This document shows, piece after piece, positions 9,575 to 17,555 of a DNA stretch of 64,000 nucleotides; within the stretch, counting starts at the first letter, position 1, and each line of letters opens with the position of its first letter. The notes under the pieces are model-generated. The model ran no database searches. It worked only from the letters and a program-made list of their open reading frames with translations, and had not been told where the DNA came from. Position numbers and translations under genes: made by a program. Where the stretch lies: positions 868,001 through 932,000 of the forward strand of contig JBPJFY010000001.1 of assembly GCA_051208045.1 (NCBI GenBank), written 5' to 3'. Source of the stretch: LZORAL124-50-18 sp051208045 (GTDB lineage Bacteria; Pseudomonadota; Gammaproteobacteria; Pseudomonadales; Oleiphilaceae).

Positions 9575-10408
9575 GTGGAACCCAAAACGTTGGAACAGGT
9601 TTCCGTGATCGGAAACCTGTTAAGTCTGGAAAAAATCCTCTCGATTCTCATGGCGGTGCTTTTGCTGTGGGCGGTCAATCAAGGTGTTTCCAAGTTTTCG
9701 TCACGCATGATGGAGCGACTGCCGGCCCGGCGATTTCTGTTGATGCAGGCGAGCACGCTGTTTTCCTTTGTCTGGTATATGGGTGGGACCTATTGGATTA
9801 TTGCCGTGCTGCTCGACCCGCCCAAAGAGATGCTGCTTGGTCTGGGGGGAAGTATCGCCGTGGCGGTGGGTATCGCGCTTAAAGATGTTACCGCGTCCTT
9901 GATCGCTGGGATCATTCTGCTGTTTGACCGCCCCTTTCAGGTAGGCGACCGGGTGGAGTTCAATGGAATTTACGGCGATATCGTCAGCATCGGTCTGCGT
10001 TCAGTGCGTTTGAATACGTTGGACGACAATCTCGTCACCATTCCTAATGCACGTTTTATCACCGATGTGGTGGCCAGTGGTAATGCTGGCGCGTTGGATA
10101 TGATGGTGGTTTGCCCTTTCTACGTCGCGCTGGATGCAGACATCAAAAAGGTGAAATCGTTGATCCACGAAGTGGTGGTCACGAGTCGCTTTGCCTACCT
10201 GAAGAAAAACGTTGGTTTTGTGCTGGAGGAAGTGGCATTGGCGGATCGATTGGCCATCAAAGTCTCGGTAAAGGCTTATGTGCTGGATACCAAGTACGAA
10301 AAAGCGTTTCAAAGCGATATCGTGGAACGGGTGTCGGAGCTGTTCGTTAAAGAGGGCATACCTCGCCCTATGCGAGAAGGGTTACCCGGTTTGCCCACCA
10401 TGATGTGA
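9575..10408 (+). CDS. MscS-family mechanosensitive ion channel
   Basis: The protein of ~277 residues resembles MscS: three N-terminal membrane segments, a pore-lining helix rich in Gly and Ala (GLGGSIAVAVGIALKDVTASLIAG), then the beta domain RPFQVGDRVEFNGIYGDIVSIGLRS in shorter form, and LVTIPNARF. These channels sit in the inner membrane and release solutes on hypo-osmotic shock. GTG 9575 was chosen because AGGG lies 5 bases upstream; a GTG at 9563 adds four residues but has no clear ribosome site. The 55-base gap after the NTPase gene and the shared strand suggest one transcript. A separate large membrane partner upstream recalls the extra domains of the large channels MscK and MscM, here encoded apart; that link is an inference. 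Confidence 0.88.
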   Translation: MEPKTLEQVSVIGNLLSLEKILSILMAVLLLWAVNQGVSKFSSRMMERLPARRFLLMQASTLFSFVWYMGGTYWIIAVLLDPPKEMLLGLGGSIAVAVGIALKDVTASLIAGIILLFDRPFQVGDRVEFNGIYGDIVSIGLRSVRLNTLDDNLVTIPNARFITDVVASGNAGALDMMVVCPFYVALDADIKKVKSLIHEVVVTSRFAYLKKNVGFVLEEVALADRLAIKVSVKAYVLDTKYEKAFQSDIVERVSELFVKEGIPRPMREGLPGLPTMM

Positions 10409-10575
10409 ATTGCACACTTTTGCAGCAGTTTTTATAGATACGCACCAGTTACGGTACACTAATCTGACGGTCACTTGCCATCGTATACGCAATGTCGAGG
10501 GAAACAGGGTCTTCGTGACCTTGGCCCGATCTGTGCTGAGATTACCCTGTAAAGCGAATGCACGGGAGGTGTGAT

Positions 10576-10704
10576 ATGTCAGCAAACGAGAAAATGAGCA
10601 AAGAAGAACAGCAGGACCTGTTGAATCAACTACGTAAGGGGCATTTCGCGTTTTCGGTAGTGGGCACGGTGTTCATGGTGTATCAGCTGGTGCTTTTCTT
10701 CTGA
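10576..10704 (+). CDS. Small (42-residue) predicted single-pass membrane protein
   Basis: This ORF starts at ATG 10576, six bases after the strong ribosome site GGGAGG (10564-10569), and ends with TGA at 10702-10704. The first ~23 residues are charged and helical (MSANEKMSKEEQQDLLNQLR). The rest is hydrophobic (FAFSVVGTVFMVYQLVLFF), a likely inner-membrane anchor with the N-terminus in the cytosol. I do not recognise the family. It stands alone, 167 bases after the MscS gene and before a gene on the other strand. The good ribosome site and tidy amphipathic-plus-membrane design argue that it is a real gene. Confidence 0.6.
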   Translation: MSANEKMSKEEQQDLLNQLRKGHFAFSVVGTVFMVYQLVLFF

Positions 10705-10783
10705 TTGCAGGGTGGAGGGGCCTGACGCACAGAATGCCTGGTCGTCAAGTCCCTGTCGAAGCACCAATAGCGCTGATTGAACG

Positions 10784-11374
10784 TTAAAACGCGCTGGCTT
10801 CAAGGCCTGCGGAAATCGTCAGGCTACTTTTCAAAGCACGGGTCAGTGCGTCATAAGCAACACGACCCGGCTTATCAAATCCAGGCTTCGCGGCCAAGTG
10901 GAGATCGGCGCAATACCCATTGACCGTGAAATAGAAATGGGAGTTCGGCATCGACAGCGTTTTCTCCTTATATTTCAATTTCGCGGAATAATGCACCTCT
11001 GGAATCGCGCTGGATACCGTCTCAAACGAGCGCTTATCCACAAACTCCGGTAGATTCCATTCGCCGCCATGGTATTTGGCCCAACAGGCTTGAGGTGAAA
11101 TCTCCTCCGCCAGCAAAGGTTCTACATGCAAGGAGAGAAAAAAGCCGTCGGCAGTTTTTCCGTAGAATCGATAGCGCGTCTCTGTGGAAGACTCCTCCAC
11201 GGTCTTTATCGCTGGGCCTTCGAACTGTAACGCCCACCCCTGTTCGGGTGAGGCGAGGTGGATCAGGGTGTCTGCCCGAGCAACTCCTGAAGTCATCAGG
11301 GCAGCAGCGCTCACGCCGATGATGAGCCTGCGTGCAGGCGACGTCCTTACCGAAGAAAAACTGCTTCCGGCCAT
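10784..11374 (-). CDS. Secreted hypothetical protein
   Basis: A 196-residue protein with a convincing signal peptide: basic RTSPARR, hydrophobic core LIIGVSAAALMTSGVA, and an AxA-type cleavage site before DTLIHLA at about residue 35. The mature part is mostly beta and includes two Cys (in PQACWAKY and NGYCADLH) that could form a disulfide in the periplasm. I do not recognise the family. The gene is divergent from the AraC-family regulator at 11556, with 181 bases between the starts, which makes it a possible target of that regulator. No membrane anchor follows the signal peptide. Confidence 0.62.
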   Translation of the reverse strand: MAGSSFSSVRTSPARRLIIGVSAAALMTSGVARADTLIHLASPEQGWALQFEGPAIKTVEESSTETRYRFYGKTADGFFLSLHVEPLLAEEISPQACWAKYHGGEWNLPEFVDKRSFETVSSAIPEVHYSAKLKYKEKTLSMPNSHFYFTVNGYCADLHLAAKPGFDKPGRVAYDALTRALKSSLTISAGLEASAF

Positions 11375-11555
11375 GGTGGCATTCCTTGTCGTCGTGTTGA
11401 TGTCGTGTCTTGCTGTTTCTTTCTGGCCAGCTTCTTTGAGCTGATCCTTATATTTGTCTCTGTGTTAAACAATATATGAGGAATACATGACGATTAATAG
11501 GACAAACGAAGACATAAAACTTGCAGTTTACGCCAAATGATGCTGTAGTGAACGC

Positions 11556-12581
11556 ATGTCAAATCTTACTCGATATTCCTATCCTTTTACCTACATATTG
11601 GCGACCTCCGATACCTGGACGAGGCACGGGCTGAGCACAGAGGCTTATCTCGCCATGGCGGGTGTGGATACGGATAAACTCTCCGATCCCCGCGCGACGG
11701 TCAATGGAGAAGACCTGAAGCGTCTGAACGCTCTCGGCTGCCGGCTGAATCAGTCAGGCATTCCCACCAGTATTCTGGTGGCGGAACAATTGAGTTTCAC
11801 GAATGTCGGAATATTGGGCCTGGCGATTACCGCGTCGAAAAACCTGCGTGAAGCATTGGAACTGCTGCGCGACTATCACGTGCTCAGCATGCCCGGCTTG
11901 AGCATCACCGTGCAGGACGAAGGGGCGCTTTATTGCGTTGATTATGAGTTTGATCCTGACTTTGGAAGCATGCTGCCTTTCCTGAATGAAGTGTTTGTCT
12001 GCTGCATGCGACGCTTTACCCATCTGTTCGAAGAAGAAGTGTACCCGGAAGCGATCTATTGGGCACATGATCCCGAGTTTCCTCTGTCTCAGTTTGAAGA
12101 GTTCTTGAATTGCCCTGTGCTTGGGCGGTCTCAGCATGAGTTAGAACGTTCCCGCGTCGCTTTTCGTCAGCAGGATCTGACAGCGCGGCTGAAATACCCG
12201 GATGCATCCACCTTTAGTGTGATTAAACAGCAACTGGCCGCAGCCAAGGAAAGCATCAGTACCGAAGATTCCTGGGAGAAAAGGGTGGAACAGATCTGGC
12301 ATCACTATGCGGAGAAGCGTCAGTTCCTGACTCAAAAGGATATGGCGGAACTCCTCAATGTCAGCACGCGAACGCTGGTGAGAAAGCTTTCTGATGAAGG
12401 TGTGCAATATCGGGAAAAAACCCAGAAATGGCGTCTGGCGCTGGCGAAAAAACTCCTGAAGCGCACCAGCGTGCCCGTCGGTGATGTTGCCGCTCAGGTG
12501 GGTTTTGAAGATGAAACGGCTTTCTTCCGTTTCTTCAAAGATGCCGAAGGGGTAACCCCGCGAAAATATCGCGCAATGTGA
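11556..12581 (+). CDS. AraC-family transcriptional regulator
   Basis: A 341-residue regulator. Residues ~15-200 match the arabinose-binding-type N-terminal domain seen in OruR/ArgR-like AraC proteins (YILATSDTWTRHGLSTEAYL, then LGLAITASKNLREALELL). Residues ~245-340 form the double HTH (LNVSTRTLVRKLSDEGVQYR and VGDVAAQVGFEDETAFFRFF, ending VTPRKYR). It would bind DNA and activate or repress genes in response to a small ligand or metabolic cue. The start is ATG 11556; the upstream bases lack a strong ribosome site, so initiation may be weak. The divergent secreted-protein gene at 10784-11374 is a likely target, as is the solute-binding gene 70 bases downstream; neither link is proven. Confidence 0.88.
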   Translation: MSNLTRYSYPFTYILATSDTWTRHGLSTEAYLAMAGVDTDKLSDPRATVNGEDLKRLNALGCRLNQSGIPTSILVAEQLSFTNVGILGLAITASKNLREALELLRDYHVLSMPGLSITVQDEGALYCVDYEFDPDFGSMLPFLNEVFVCCMRRFTHLFEEEVYPEAIYWAHDPEFPLSQFEEFLNCPVLGRSQHELERSRVAFRQQDLTARLKYPDASTFSVIKQQLAAAKESISTEDSWEKRVEQIWHHYAEKRQFLTQKDMAELLNVSTRTLVRKLSDEGVQYREKTQKWRLALAKKLLKRTSVPVGDVAAQVGFEDETAFFRFFKDAEGVTPRKYRAM

Positions 12582-12651
12582 ACCAACCTGCGCTAGGCTT
12601 TATGGGTAAGAGACTCCTAAAAGCAATGTGTTGTGGTACCAAGAGCGCATT

Positions 12652-13446
12652 ATGACGTTTAAGAAAGTTTTCCTTCTCTGCAGTGTTATCTTTTTTCCCA
12701 TTCTGGTGTCAGCGAAAGATCAAGTGATTCAGTTTGCGACGGACCCCTGGCCTCCTTATTTCCTGGAGAGCGAACACAGCTCTGTAGACAAGGGAATTGG
12801 TGTGGACTTAGTTCAAGCGGTGTTTTCACGTCTTGAAGGTGTTCGGCCAAGCTTTCCGAAGGTGCCCTGGAAGCGGGCGTTGATGGAGGTGCAGTCTGGC
12901 TCAAAAGATGCGGTTGCCCTGTTGCTGAAAACGCCGGAGAGAGAGGAGCACATGCTGTTTACGGTGCCGGTGATACAAACCGAAGGCATGCTTCTTTTCC
13001 ACAAAAATCGATTTCCTCAGGGATTTGAGTGGCAGACGGTGGAGGATCTGAAGCCCTATAAACTGGGCGTTGTGCGGGGGTACTCGTACGGCCCACTGCT
13101 GGATGCTTTTATTGCCAACCACGACAAGGTTTTTGAGGTAACCACCTCACAACAGCTTTTTTCCATGCTGAAACGCCAGCATATTGATTTGATCTCCGAG
13201 TCGCTTTCGGTGGCGAATGGCCTGTCCCAAGAACAGGGGTGGCACTCAAAGCTCGGCATCAGTCAGAAGCCGGTCAATACGGATGTGTTGCATTTTGCTG
13301 TATCGAAGCGCTCACCCTTCGCTCACCTTCTTCCTGAAATGAATCGAATCATCGAACAAATGGCGAAAGACGGTGAGATTGATAAAATCATTGGGATTCA
13401 TGGCAAAGCTGTCAAGCCGGTCGGCAAGCTGGCACAAACGCCTTAA
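12652..13446 (+). CDS. Periplasmic substrate-binding protein, SBP_bac_3 type
   Basis: Starting at ATG 12652 (AAGAG upstream) gives a 264-residue protein with a clean signal peptide (MTFKKVFLLCSVIFFPILVSA, cleavage near residue 21). It then has the two-lobed amino-acid-binding fold opening with IQFATDPWPPYFLE. The pattern WPPY...GIGVDLVQAVF...PWKRALMEVQSG is typical of family 3 binding-like proteins that lack an ABC transporter partner and may act as sensors or orphan binders. No permease or ATPase is encoded nearby. The neighbours are an AraC regulator upstream and a CheY-like protein downstream. An in-frame GTG at 12628 would add eight residues ahead of the signal peptide and is unlikely. 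Confidence 0.82.
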   Translation: MTFKKVFLLCSVIFFPILVSAKDQVIQFATDPWPPYFLESEHSSVDKGIGVDLVQAVFSRLEGVRPSFPKVPWKRALMEVQSGSKDAVALLLKTPEREEHMLFTVPVIQTEGMLLFHKNRFPQGFEWQTVEDLKPYKLGVVRGYSYGPLLDAFIANHDKVFEVTTSQQLFSMLKRQHIDLISESLSVANGLSQEQGWHSKLGISQKPVNTDVLHFAVSKRSPFAHLLPEMNRIIEQMAKDGEIDKIIGIHGKAVKPVGKLAQTP

Positions 13447-13509
13447 GCTTGTGCCTCACAGCGTTCTCTACTAGGTTTACATAATAAAGTCTTATCAGGA
13501 AGTGACTGC

Positions 13510-14118
13510 ATGGAAATTTCTGCCCCCGAGAGTATCAGACGAAAGCGCATTGTCGTTATTGATGATCAGGGCTCGATGCGTGGTGTACTGAGTGCCTTTT
13601 TAAGAGAGTTGGGATTTAGCGCGATTGACTGCATGGTGGATGGTGTCGAAGGCCTGAAGCTGATGGAGAGCCACCCTGTTGATCTGGTAATTTGTGATTG
13701 GAACATGCCAAAAATCAGCGGACTGGAGGTGTTACAAACCGTACGGTCCTGCGAGGATACGAAATCGTTACCTTTCCTGATGGTCACCTCATCGTCCGAA
13801 CTGGAGCGTGTTAAATCTGCGGTCGAGTCCGGTGTTTCAGATTACTTGATCAAGCCTTTCCAACCGGGGCACTTTGGGCAGAAGGTGATAAAAATTCTCT
13901 CTAATTCTGAACACAAAGCGAAAACCTATAAGCGCCAACGTGTTGAGATTGTGAGTGTGCCTGCTTCTGTGGATGAGCATGCGCAACCCGCCGTGGAGCC
14001 CGAGGCAGGCGAAGACAAGCCGATGCTGGACGCGATTGCTGAACCGGGTGCTGAGGGTACCGTGAGTACCGAGTCCTCGGAAGCTGGTTCAGCGGGAGCT
14101 GAAAAGGAAGAGTCCTAG
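13510..14118 (+). CDS. CheY-like response regulator with acidic C-terminal tail
   Basis: A 202-residue protein. Residues ~10-135 are a receiver domain: acidic pocket VVIDDQGSMR, phospho-acceptor Asp in LVICDWNMPKISG, conserved Thr/Ser in FLMVTSSSE and Lys in YLIKPFQPG. There is no DNA-binding output domain. Residues ~140-202 are a low-complexity tail rich in Glu, Ala and Ser, unusual for a stand-alone CheY. AGGAAGTG lies just upstream of ATG 13510. It could shuttle phosphoryl groups or act on flagellar motors or other partners. The kinase is not encoded next to it. Confidence 0.88.
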   Translation: MEISAPESIRRKRIVVIDDQGSMRGVLSAFLRELGFSAIDCMVDGVEGLKLMESHPVDLVICDWNMPKISGLEVLQTVRSCEDTKSLPFLMVTSSSELERVKSAVESGVSDYLIKPFQPGHFGQKVIKILSNSEHKAKTYKRQRVEIVSVPASVDEHAQPAVEPEAGEDKPMLDAIAEPGAEGTVSTESSEAGSAGAEKEES

Positions 14119-14247
14119 AACTCACGACGGGCTTTGGCTGATTTACAATGTGGGTGCTGTATAGCCCCGGTTTGTCATGAGTGTGCAGAAGCCCAGTTGA
14201 ACCCCGTAGATTGAAGACCTGTTTATCTCATTGCCACTTGAGCGCTG

Positions 14248-14764
14248 CTACAACGAAAAGTTTTCGACACAATAATCGATAAACACTCGCGTGATGCGAG
14301 AAACACTTTTTCGGCTTGGGTAAACCAAATTGATCTGCTGTTCGGGTAGCGGAAAACTTGGGAGTACCTCAACCAACGCGCCTTGTGCAATCTTGAGATC
14401 GCAAAAAAAAGGAGGCAACTCGGTAAGGCAACGGTGCTGAAGGGCCAGATAACGTAAGTGCAGATAGTCGTTTGTCTGTAGAAATGGACGCACCATGATA
14501 CGCTGATCGCCCAGGTTCCATTCAATCAATTTGTCTCTTGGGCTCCACGCAGCACAATCAACGGAAAGTATGTCTTGAGGACTGTTGATCTCAATATCCG
14601 CAAGAAACCTGGGAGATGCGACAAGTCGATGACGGTAGGTGACGAGTGATCTGGCAACTGCCGACTGGCTCGCCACATTTCCCACCCGTAAAGCGATATC
14701 AATACCATCCTCTATAAAATCTAAACGTCGTTCACTCACGAACAAGTCAACTTCGATGTTTTTG
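14248..14764 (-). pseudogene. 3' fragment of a LysR-family regulator, cut by the IS256 element
   Basis: On the minus strand the frame ending at TAG 14248-14250 encodes ~172 residues of the effector-binding half of a LysR-type regulator: EVDLFVSERRLDFIEDG, IDIALRVG and RSLVTYRHRLVASPRFL. The DNA-binding N-terminal half is missing: the frame runs straight into the left inverted repeat of the insertion sequence at 14765. No LysR N-terminus is present on the far side of the element, so the rest was deleted or moved. The fragment cannot bind DNA and is not expected to be functional. LysR genes are usually ~300 residues, so about 40% is lost. Confidence 0.8.
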
Positions 14765-14793
14765 GAGACTGTAAAAAATACTGTGTAACTGGC
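14765..14793 (+). repeat. IS256-family left terminal inverted repeat
   Basis: A 29-base end that pairs with 16043-16071 with three mismatches, all in the middle. The transposase start codon lies 32 bases inside it. Confidence 0.88.
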
Positions 14794-14824
14794 ATTGTAT
14801 CTAACCTGATAACAGGAGCACACA

Positions 14825-16036
14825 ATGCCAATATCAGACAAGCTTATCGACCAACTCCTTGAAGGCAACAGCTCGCCAGAGTCTATTCTGGGCGAAGATG
14901 GTCTTCTAAAGCAACTTACCAAACGCATAGCTGAGCGAGCCCTTGATGCCGAGATGGATCAACATCTAGGTTATGGCAAACACGAGCCCAGTGGACGTAA
15001 TACCGGTAACTCACGCAACGGCAAAAGCCGTAAAACCGTTCGTAGCATTCATGGCGAAATCGATCTTGAGGTACCTCGTGATCGCAATGGTGAATTTGAG
15101 CCGCAGCGGGTTAAGAAGGGAGAGAAACAGCTCAACGGCTTTGACGACCGTGCAATCTCGCTCTATGCGCGGGGTATGACTACCCGGGACATCCAGGCGC
15201 ATTTTGCTGAGGTCTATGGTGTGGAGGTCTCTGCCACGTTTATTTCCCAAGTGACCAACGCCGTCATGGATGAGGTCAAATCCTGGCAGAGCCGCCCGCT
15301 CGATGCTGTTTATCCGATTGTTTATCTGGACGCACTGGTAGTGCGCAGCCGCGCCTCTGGCGCCGTACAGAACAAATCCGTGTATCTGGCGCTGGGTGTA
15401 AATCAGGATGGTGAGAAAGAGCTGCTTGGGCTTTGGATGGCTGAAACTGAGGGTGCTAAGTTCTGGTTGTCGGTGATGACAGAGCTGAAGAACCGTGGAT
15501 TACAGGATATCTTTATCGCGTGCACCGATGGGCTCAAGGGTTTTCCAGAGGCGATTGAGGCTGTTTATCCCAAAACCCAGGTACAGCTCTGCATTGTTCA
15601 TCAGGTACGCCACTCGCTGCGTTATGTAAGCTGGAAACAGCGCAAGGCTGTGGCAGCAGATCTGCGCCGGATCTATGCAGCAACCACCCTGGCTGAAGCT
15701 GAGAATGCGCTGGAGACGTTTGCCGAGCGTTGGGATAATGAGCACCCAACAATCAGTTTGTCTTGGCGCAACAACTGGGAACGGCTATCGGTGTTCTTTG
15801 ACTACCCGCCGCAGATCCGCAAAGTAATCTATACGACAAATGCCATAGAGTCTTTAAATGCATCACTAAGAAAAGTGACTAAAGCTCGTAAATCATTCCC
15901 GAATGACGAGGCAGTGATGAAGTTGCTGTATCTGGCTCTTCACGACATCAGTCGAAAATGGACGATGCCTATCCGGGATTGGAAAATGGCCATGAGCCAG
16001 TTTATGATTCTATTCGGTGACCGAGTGTCGCTATGA
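14825..16036 (+). CDS. IS256-family (mutator-type) DDE transposase
   Basis: This is a 403-residue transposase of typical family length. The DDE catalytic residues can be placed at the Asp in IVYLDALVVR (about residue 168), the Asp in IACTDGLKGF (about 236), and the Glu in YTTNAIESLNASLRK. The last is the strongest family signature. The N-terminal third carries the zinc/helical DNA-binding part (LLKQLTKRIAERALDAEMDQHLG, NGKSRKTVR). The ATG at 14825 follows ACAGGAG. The frame is intact, so the element may still be mobile. Confidence 0.93.
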   Translation: MPISDKLIDQLLEGNSSPESILGEDGLLKQLTKRIAERALDAEMDQHLGYGKHEPSGRNTGNSRNGKSRKTVRSIHGEIDLEVPRDRNGEFEPQRVKKGEKQLNGFDDRAISLYARGMTTRDIQAHFAEVYGVEVSATFISQVTNAVMDEVKSWQSRPLDAVYPIVYLDALVVRSRASGAVQNKSVYLALGVNQDGEKELLGLWMAETEGAKFWLSVMTELKNRGLQDIFIACTDGLKGFPEAIEAVYPKTQVQLCIVHQVRHSLRYVSWKQRKAVAADLRRIYAATTLAEAENALETFAERWDNEHPTISLSWRNNWERLSVFFDYPPQIRKVIYTTNAIESLNASLRKVTKARKSFPNDEAVMKLLYLALHDISRKWTMPIRDWKMAMSQFMILFGDRVSL

Positions 16037-16042
16037 CAAAAA

Positions 16043-16071
16043 GCCAGTTACACAGAAATCTTTACAGTCTC
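16043..16071 (-). repeat. IS256-family right terminal inverted repeat
   Basis: The complementary end to 14765-14793. It begins six bases after the transposase stop and ends at the junction with a foreign gene stub. Confidence 0.88.
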
Positions 16072-16179
16072 GATACAGGGTTGTTAAAACCAGAGCTCGC
16101 TCGAGGGAATATCAATGTCAGAGTTGGTCAAGTGACACCTGAAGAGTTTGCAAAGAGCATTATGCTAAAAGTGATGTGA
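16072..16179 (+). pseudogene. 3' stub of an unidentified gene, cut by the IS
   Basis: Directly after the right IS repeat the frame gat-aca-ggg stays open for 35 codons to a TGA at 16177-16179 and reads DTGLLKPELARGNINVRV, then GQVTPEEFAKSIMLKVM. Its coding-like composition and the abrupt start at the IS border suggest the end of a real gene whose 5' part is gone. I do not recognise the family. It runs opposite to the LysR fragment on the other flank, so the two flanks never formed one gene. Confidence 0.45.
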
Positions 16180-16325
16180 AAGTTATTGGTTAACTTTTCA
16201 TTGAAATTGCAAGTGCAACACCATTGAGTGCCTTTTGAATGCGGGCGTAAGTTTGGATAGGTTGAAGCTCTAATAAAGGGGGGTGCATTAACCCGCGTAT
16301 GTTGGAGGTAAAGTCGAGGGTAAAG

Positions 16326-16367
16326 AAAAAGCCCTAATGGCTGGTTATGGCTCATTAGGGCTTTTTT
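16326..16367 (-). terminator. Displaced original ssrA terminator (strong hairpin with T-run)
   Basis: A 14-base stem (16326-16339 with 16354-16367) built on GCCCTAATG/CATTAGGGC, with A/T runs on both sides, so it can work in either direction. It lies six bases outside the left copy of the tmRNA 3' end. In a genome without the island it would sit exactly after ssrA on the minus strand, so I read it as the ancestral ssrA terminator, now separated from ssrA by the island. Confidence 0.78.
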
Positions 16368-16373
16368 CAATGA

Positions 16374-16387
16374 TGGTGGAGACGGCG
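16374..16387. repeat. Left attachment-site repeat (copy of tmRNA 3' end)
   Basis: TGGTGGAGACGGCG, identical to 30729-30742; the identity ends one base beyond on both sides. Bases 16388-16539, between this site and the PEP-CTERM-like remnant, are AT-rich. I see no gene in them; the island-end integrase-binding sites probably lie here but cannot be defined by eye. Confidence 0.85.
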
Positions 16388-16539
16388 TCCACGAAAATGT
16401 ATAGATATATTGTTGATGTAATTAGCTTATATATTTTATGGTGATGTATAGTGGGGCTAAATGTGGGACTAAAACAGGCGGTGACTCCACTTCAACAGCT
16501 GAATTGTTCTCCTGTTTTGCGCTAATCGTTTAAATGCGG

Positions 16540-16964
16540 TCAGGCTGCACTCTTAAATTTTCGCCCCTCTTTTCTCTGCCTGAGGAAAAGCAAGGAGGCA
16601 CTCAGAATAAATATAGAAAAGATTGGTGGCTCGGCTATTGTTGGAATGGACACTAAACCTGCCCCGTACGAATCAGCACCCATTGAACTAACGAACGTCT
16701 CCTCCCCTGTAATTGGGTCATAGGAGTATATGGATGAGTGATTTAGAGCAAAAAGTTTCCCGCCTCCGTAGGCCAGGGCTCCGTCGAAGGTGCCAACGCC
16801 AGAAGAGGTTAAAAAGTCTCTTGTCCTGTGATGGGGTCAATCCTACTGATGCTCTTCGAGTTCATCGCAATTAGTGATGCGAAGCAATAAGTTGGTGCCA
16901 TGGCGAAAGCACTGACTAGTGCGATGTATATAGTTGCCTTAGGAATTCGGATTTTTATGGGCAT
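16540..16964 (-). pseudogene. Short PEP-CTERM-like secreted protein gene with one frameshift
   Basis: On the minus strand ATG 16962-16964 opens a signal peptide (IYIALVSAFAMAPTYCFA) and then SKSISRIDPITGQETF, where the frame stops at TAA (16809-16811). Restoring one base in the run of five A/T pairs at 16811-16815 lets the frame continue LTSSGVGTFDGALAYGGG..., YSYDPITGEETFVSS and SIPTIAEPP. It then has a hydrophobic anchor and basic tail (IFSIFILSASLLFLRQRK) and TGA at 16540-16542. The ending resembles a PEP-CTERM sorting signal, which exosortase recognises in some Gram-negative bacteria. The repeated DPITG(Q/E)ETF units look like beta-propeller-type repeats. The gene is either freshly broken or affected by a read error in the homopolymer. 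No exosortase is visible in the window. Confidence 0.6.
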
Positions 16965-17250
16965 AGATGTCAGCAGTGTGTTTGATGATTATGGATTTTT
17001 GATAGTTTAATGGGTCGCTTTACATCTGGAATGTCCAATAGTTCCAGAGAGTTAGTGTCAGGGGCAGTTTGTTGATTTCTCTGCGGAAGATTCTTGCGGA
17101 AACTTTTTTCAAGTTGGTAGCGACATGTCGCCACAACGAGAAGCAACAAGTTTGTCTATAATGAATAGGTTGGGGATTAGCTTGCTTCAAAATGATGCCC
17201 ATGATGTGAAGAACTCTTTCTACAGTTGACCACAAAATCAGAGTCCATGT

Positions 17251-17511
17251 ATGACTGACGATAATGCAGAAGACGACAAGCCGACTCCGAATACAATAGA
17301 TACACGGCGAATCAAGAGCCCCTACTCATATCCCATCGCACAGCGGGAAGAGTGGATTACAATTACAGGGGACAATAGTCGAGCAAAAGATTGGCGAATT
17401 AAGCCGATACCTCAGCCGTACAAAGACGAAGAAGAAGCGATGCGTATAATGACGCTCAGGGCGAAAGCTGCCTTGGCAGCTTTGCGAGCAAAGAAATCAG
17501 AATCAGAGTAA
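17251..17511 (+). CDS. Small hydrophilic protein of unknown function
   Basis: An 86-residue, highly charged protein with an acidic N-terminus (MTDDNAEDDKPTP) and a Lys/Ala-rich C-terminal helix (AMRIMTLRAKAALAALRAKK). It has no signal peptide, Cys or membrane segment. I do not recognise the family. The ATG at 17251 lacks a clear ribosome site. It lies 44 bases upstream of the Cys-rich gene at 17556 on the same strand, suggesting a pair. The 286 bases upstream (16965-17250) hold no other ORF I can support, only a 7-base inverted repeat (TCTGGAA...TTCCAGA) near 17025-17048. Confidence 0.45.
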   Translation: MTDDNAEDDKPTPNTIDTRRIKSPYSYPIAQREEWITITGDNSRAKDWRIKPIPQPYKDEEEAMRIMTLRAKAALAALRAKKSESE

Positions 17512-17555
17512 AAAAACACCAAAAAATACCGATCTACTCTAAAAAGAGACATCGA

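Larger units (their letters stand above)
14765..16071 (+). mobile_element. Complete IS256-family insertion sequence
   Basis: A 1,307-bp element with one full-length transposase gene between 29-bp terminal inverted repeats (14765-14793 and 16043-16071) that match at 26 of 29 positions, both starting GAGACTGTAAA when read inward. IS256 elements move by a copy-out-paste-in route and normally leave an 8-9 bp target duplication. The flanks here (left ...TGTTTTTG, right GATACAGG...) do not match, so the present position came from recombination or an adjacent deletion rather than a simple insertion. Left of it is a beheaded LysR gene and right of it an unrelated gene stub. Confidence 0.9.

Noticed and set aside
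10504..10552. ACAGGGT / ACCCTGT inverted repeat before the small membrane protein
   Set aside because: Seven-base arms about 30 bases apart are expected by chance and do not coincide with a promoter.
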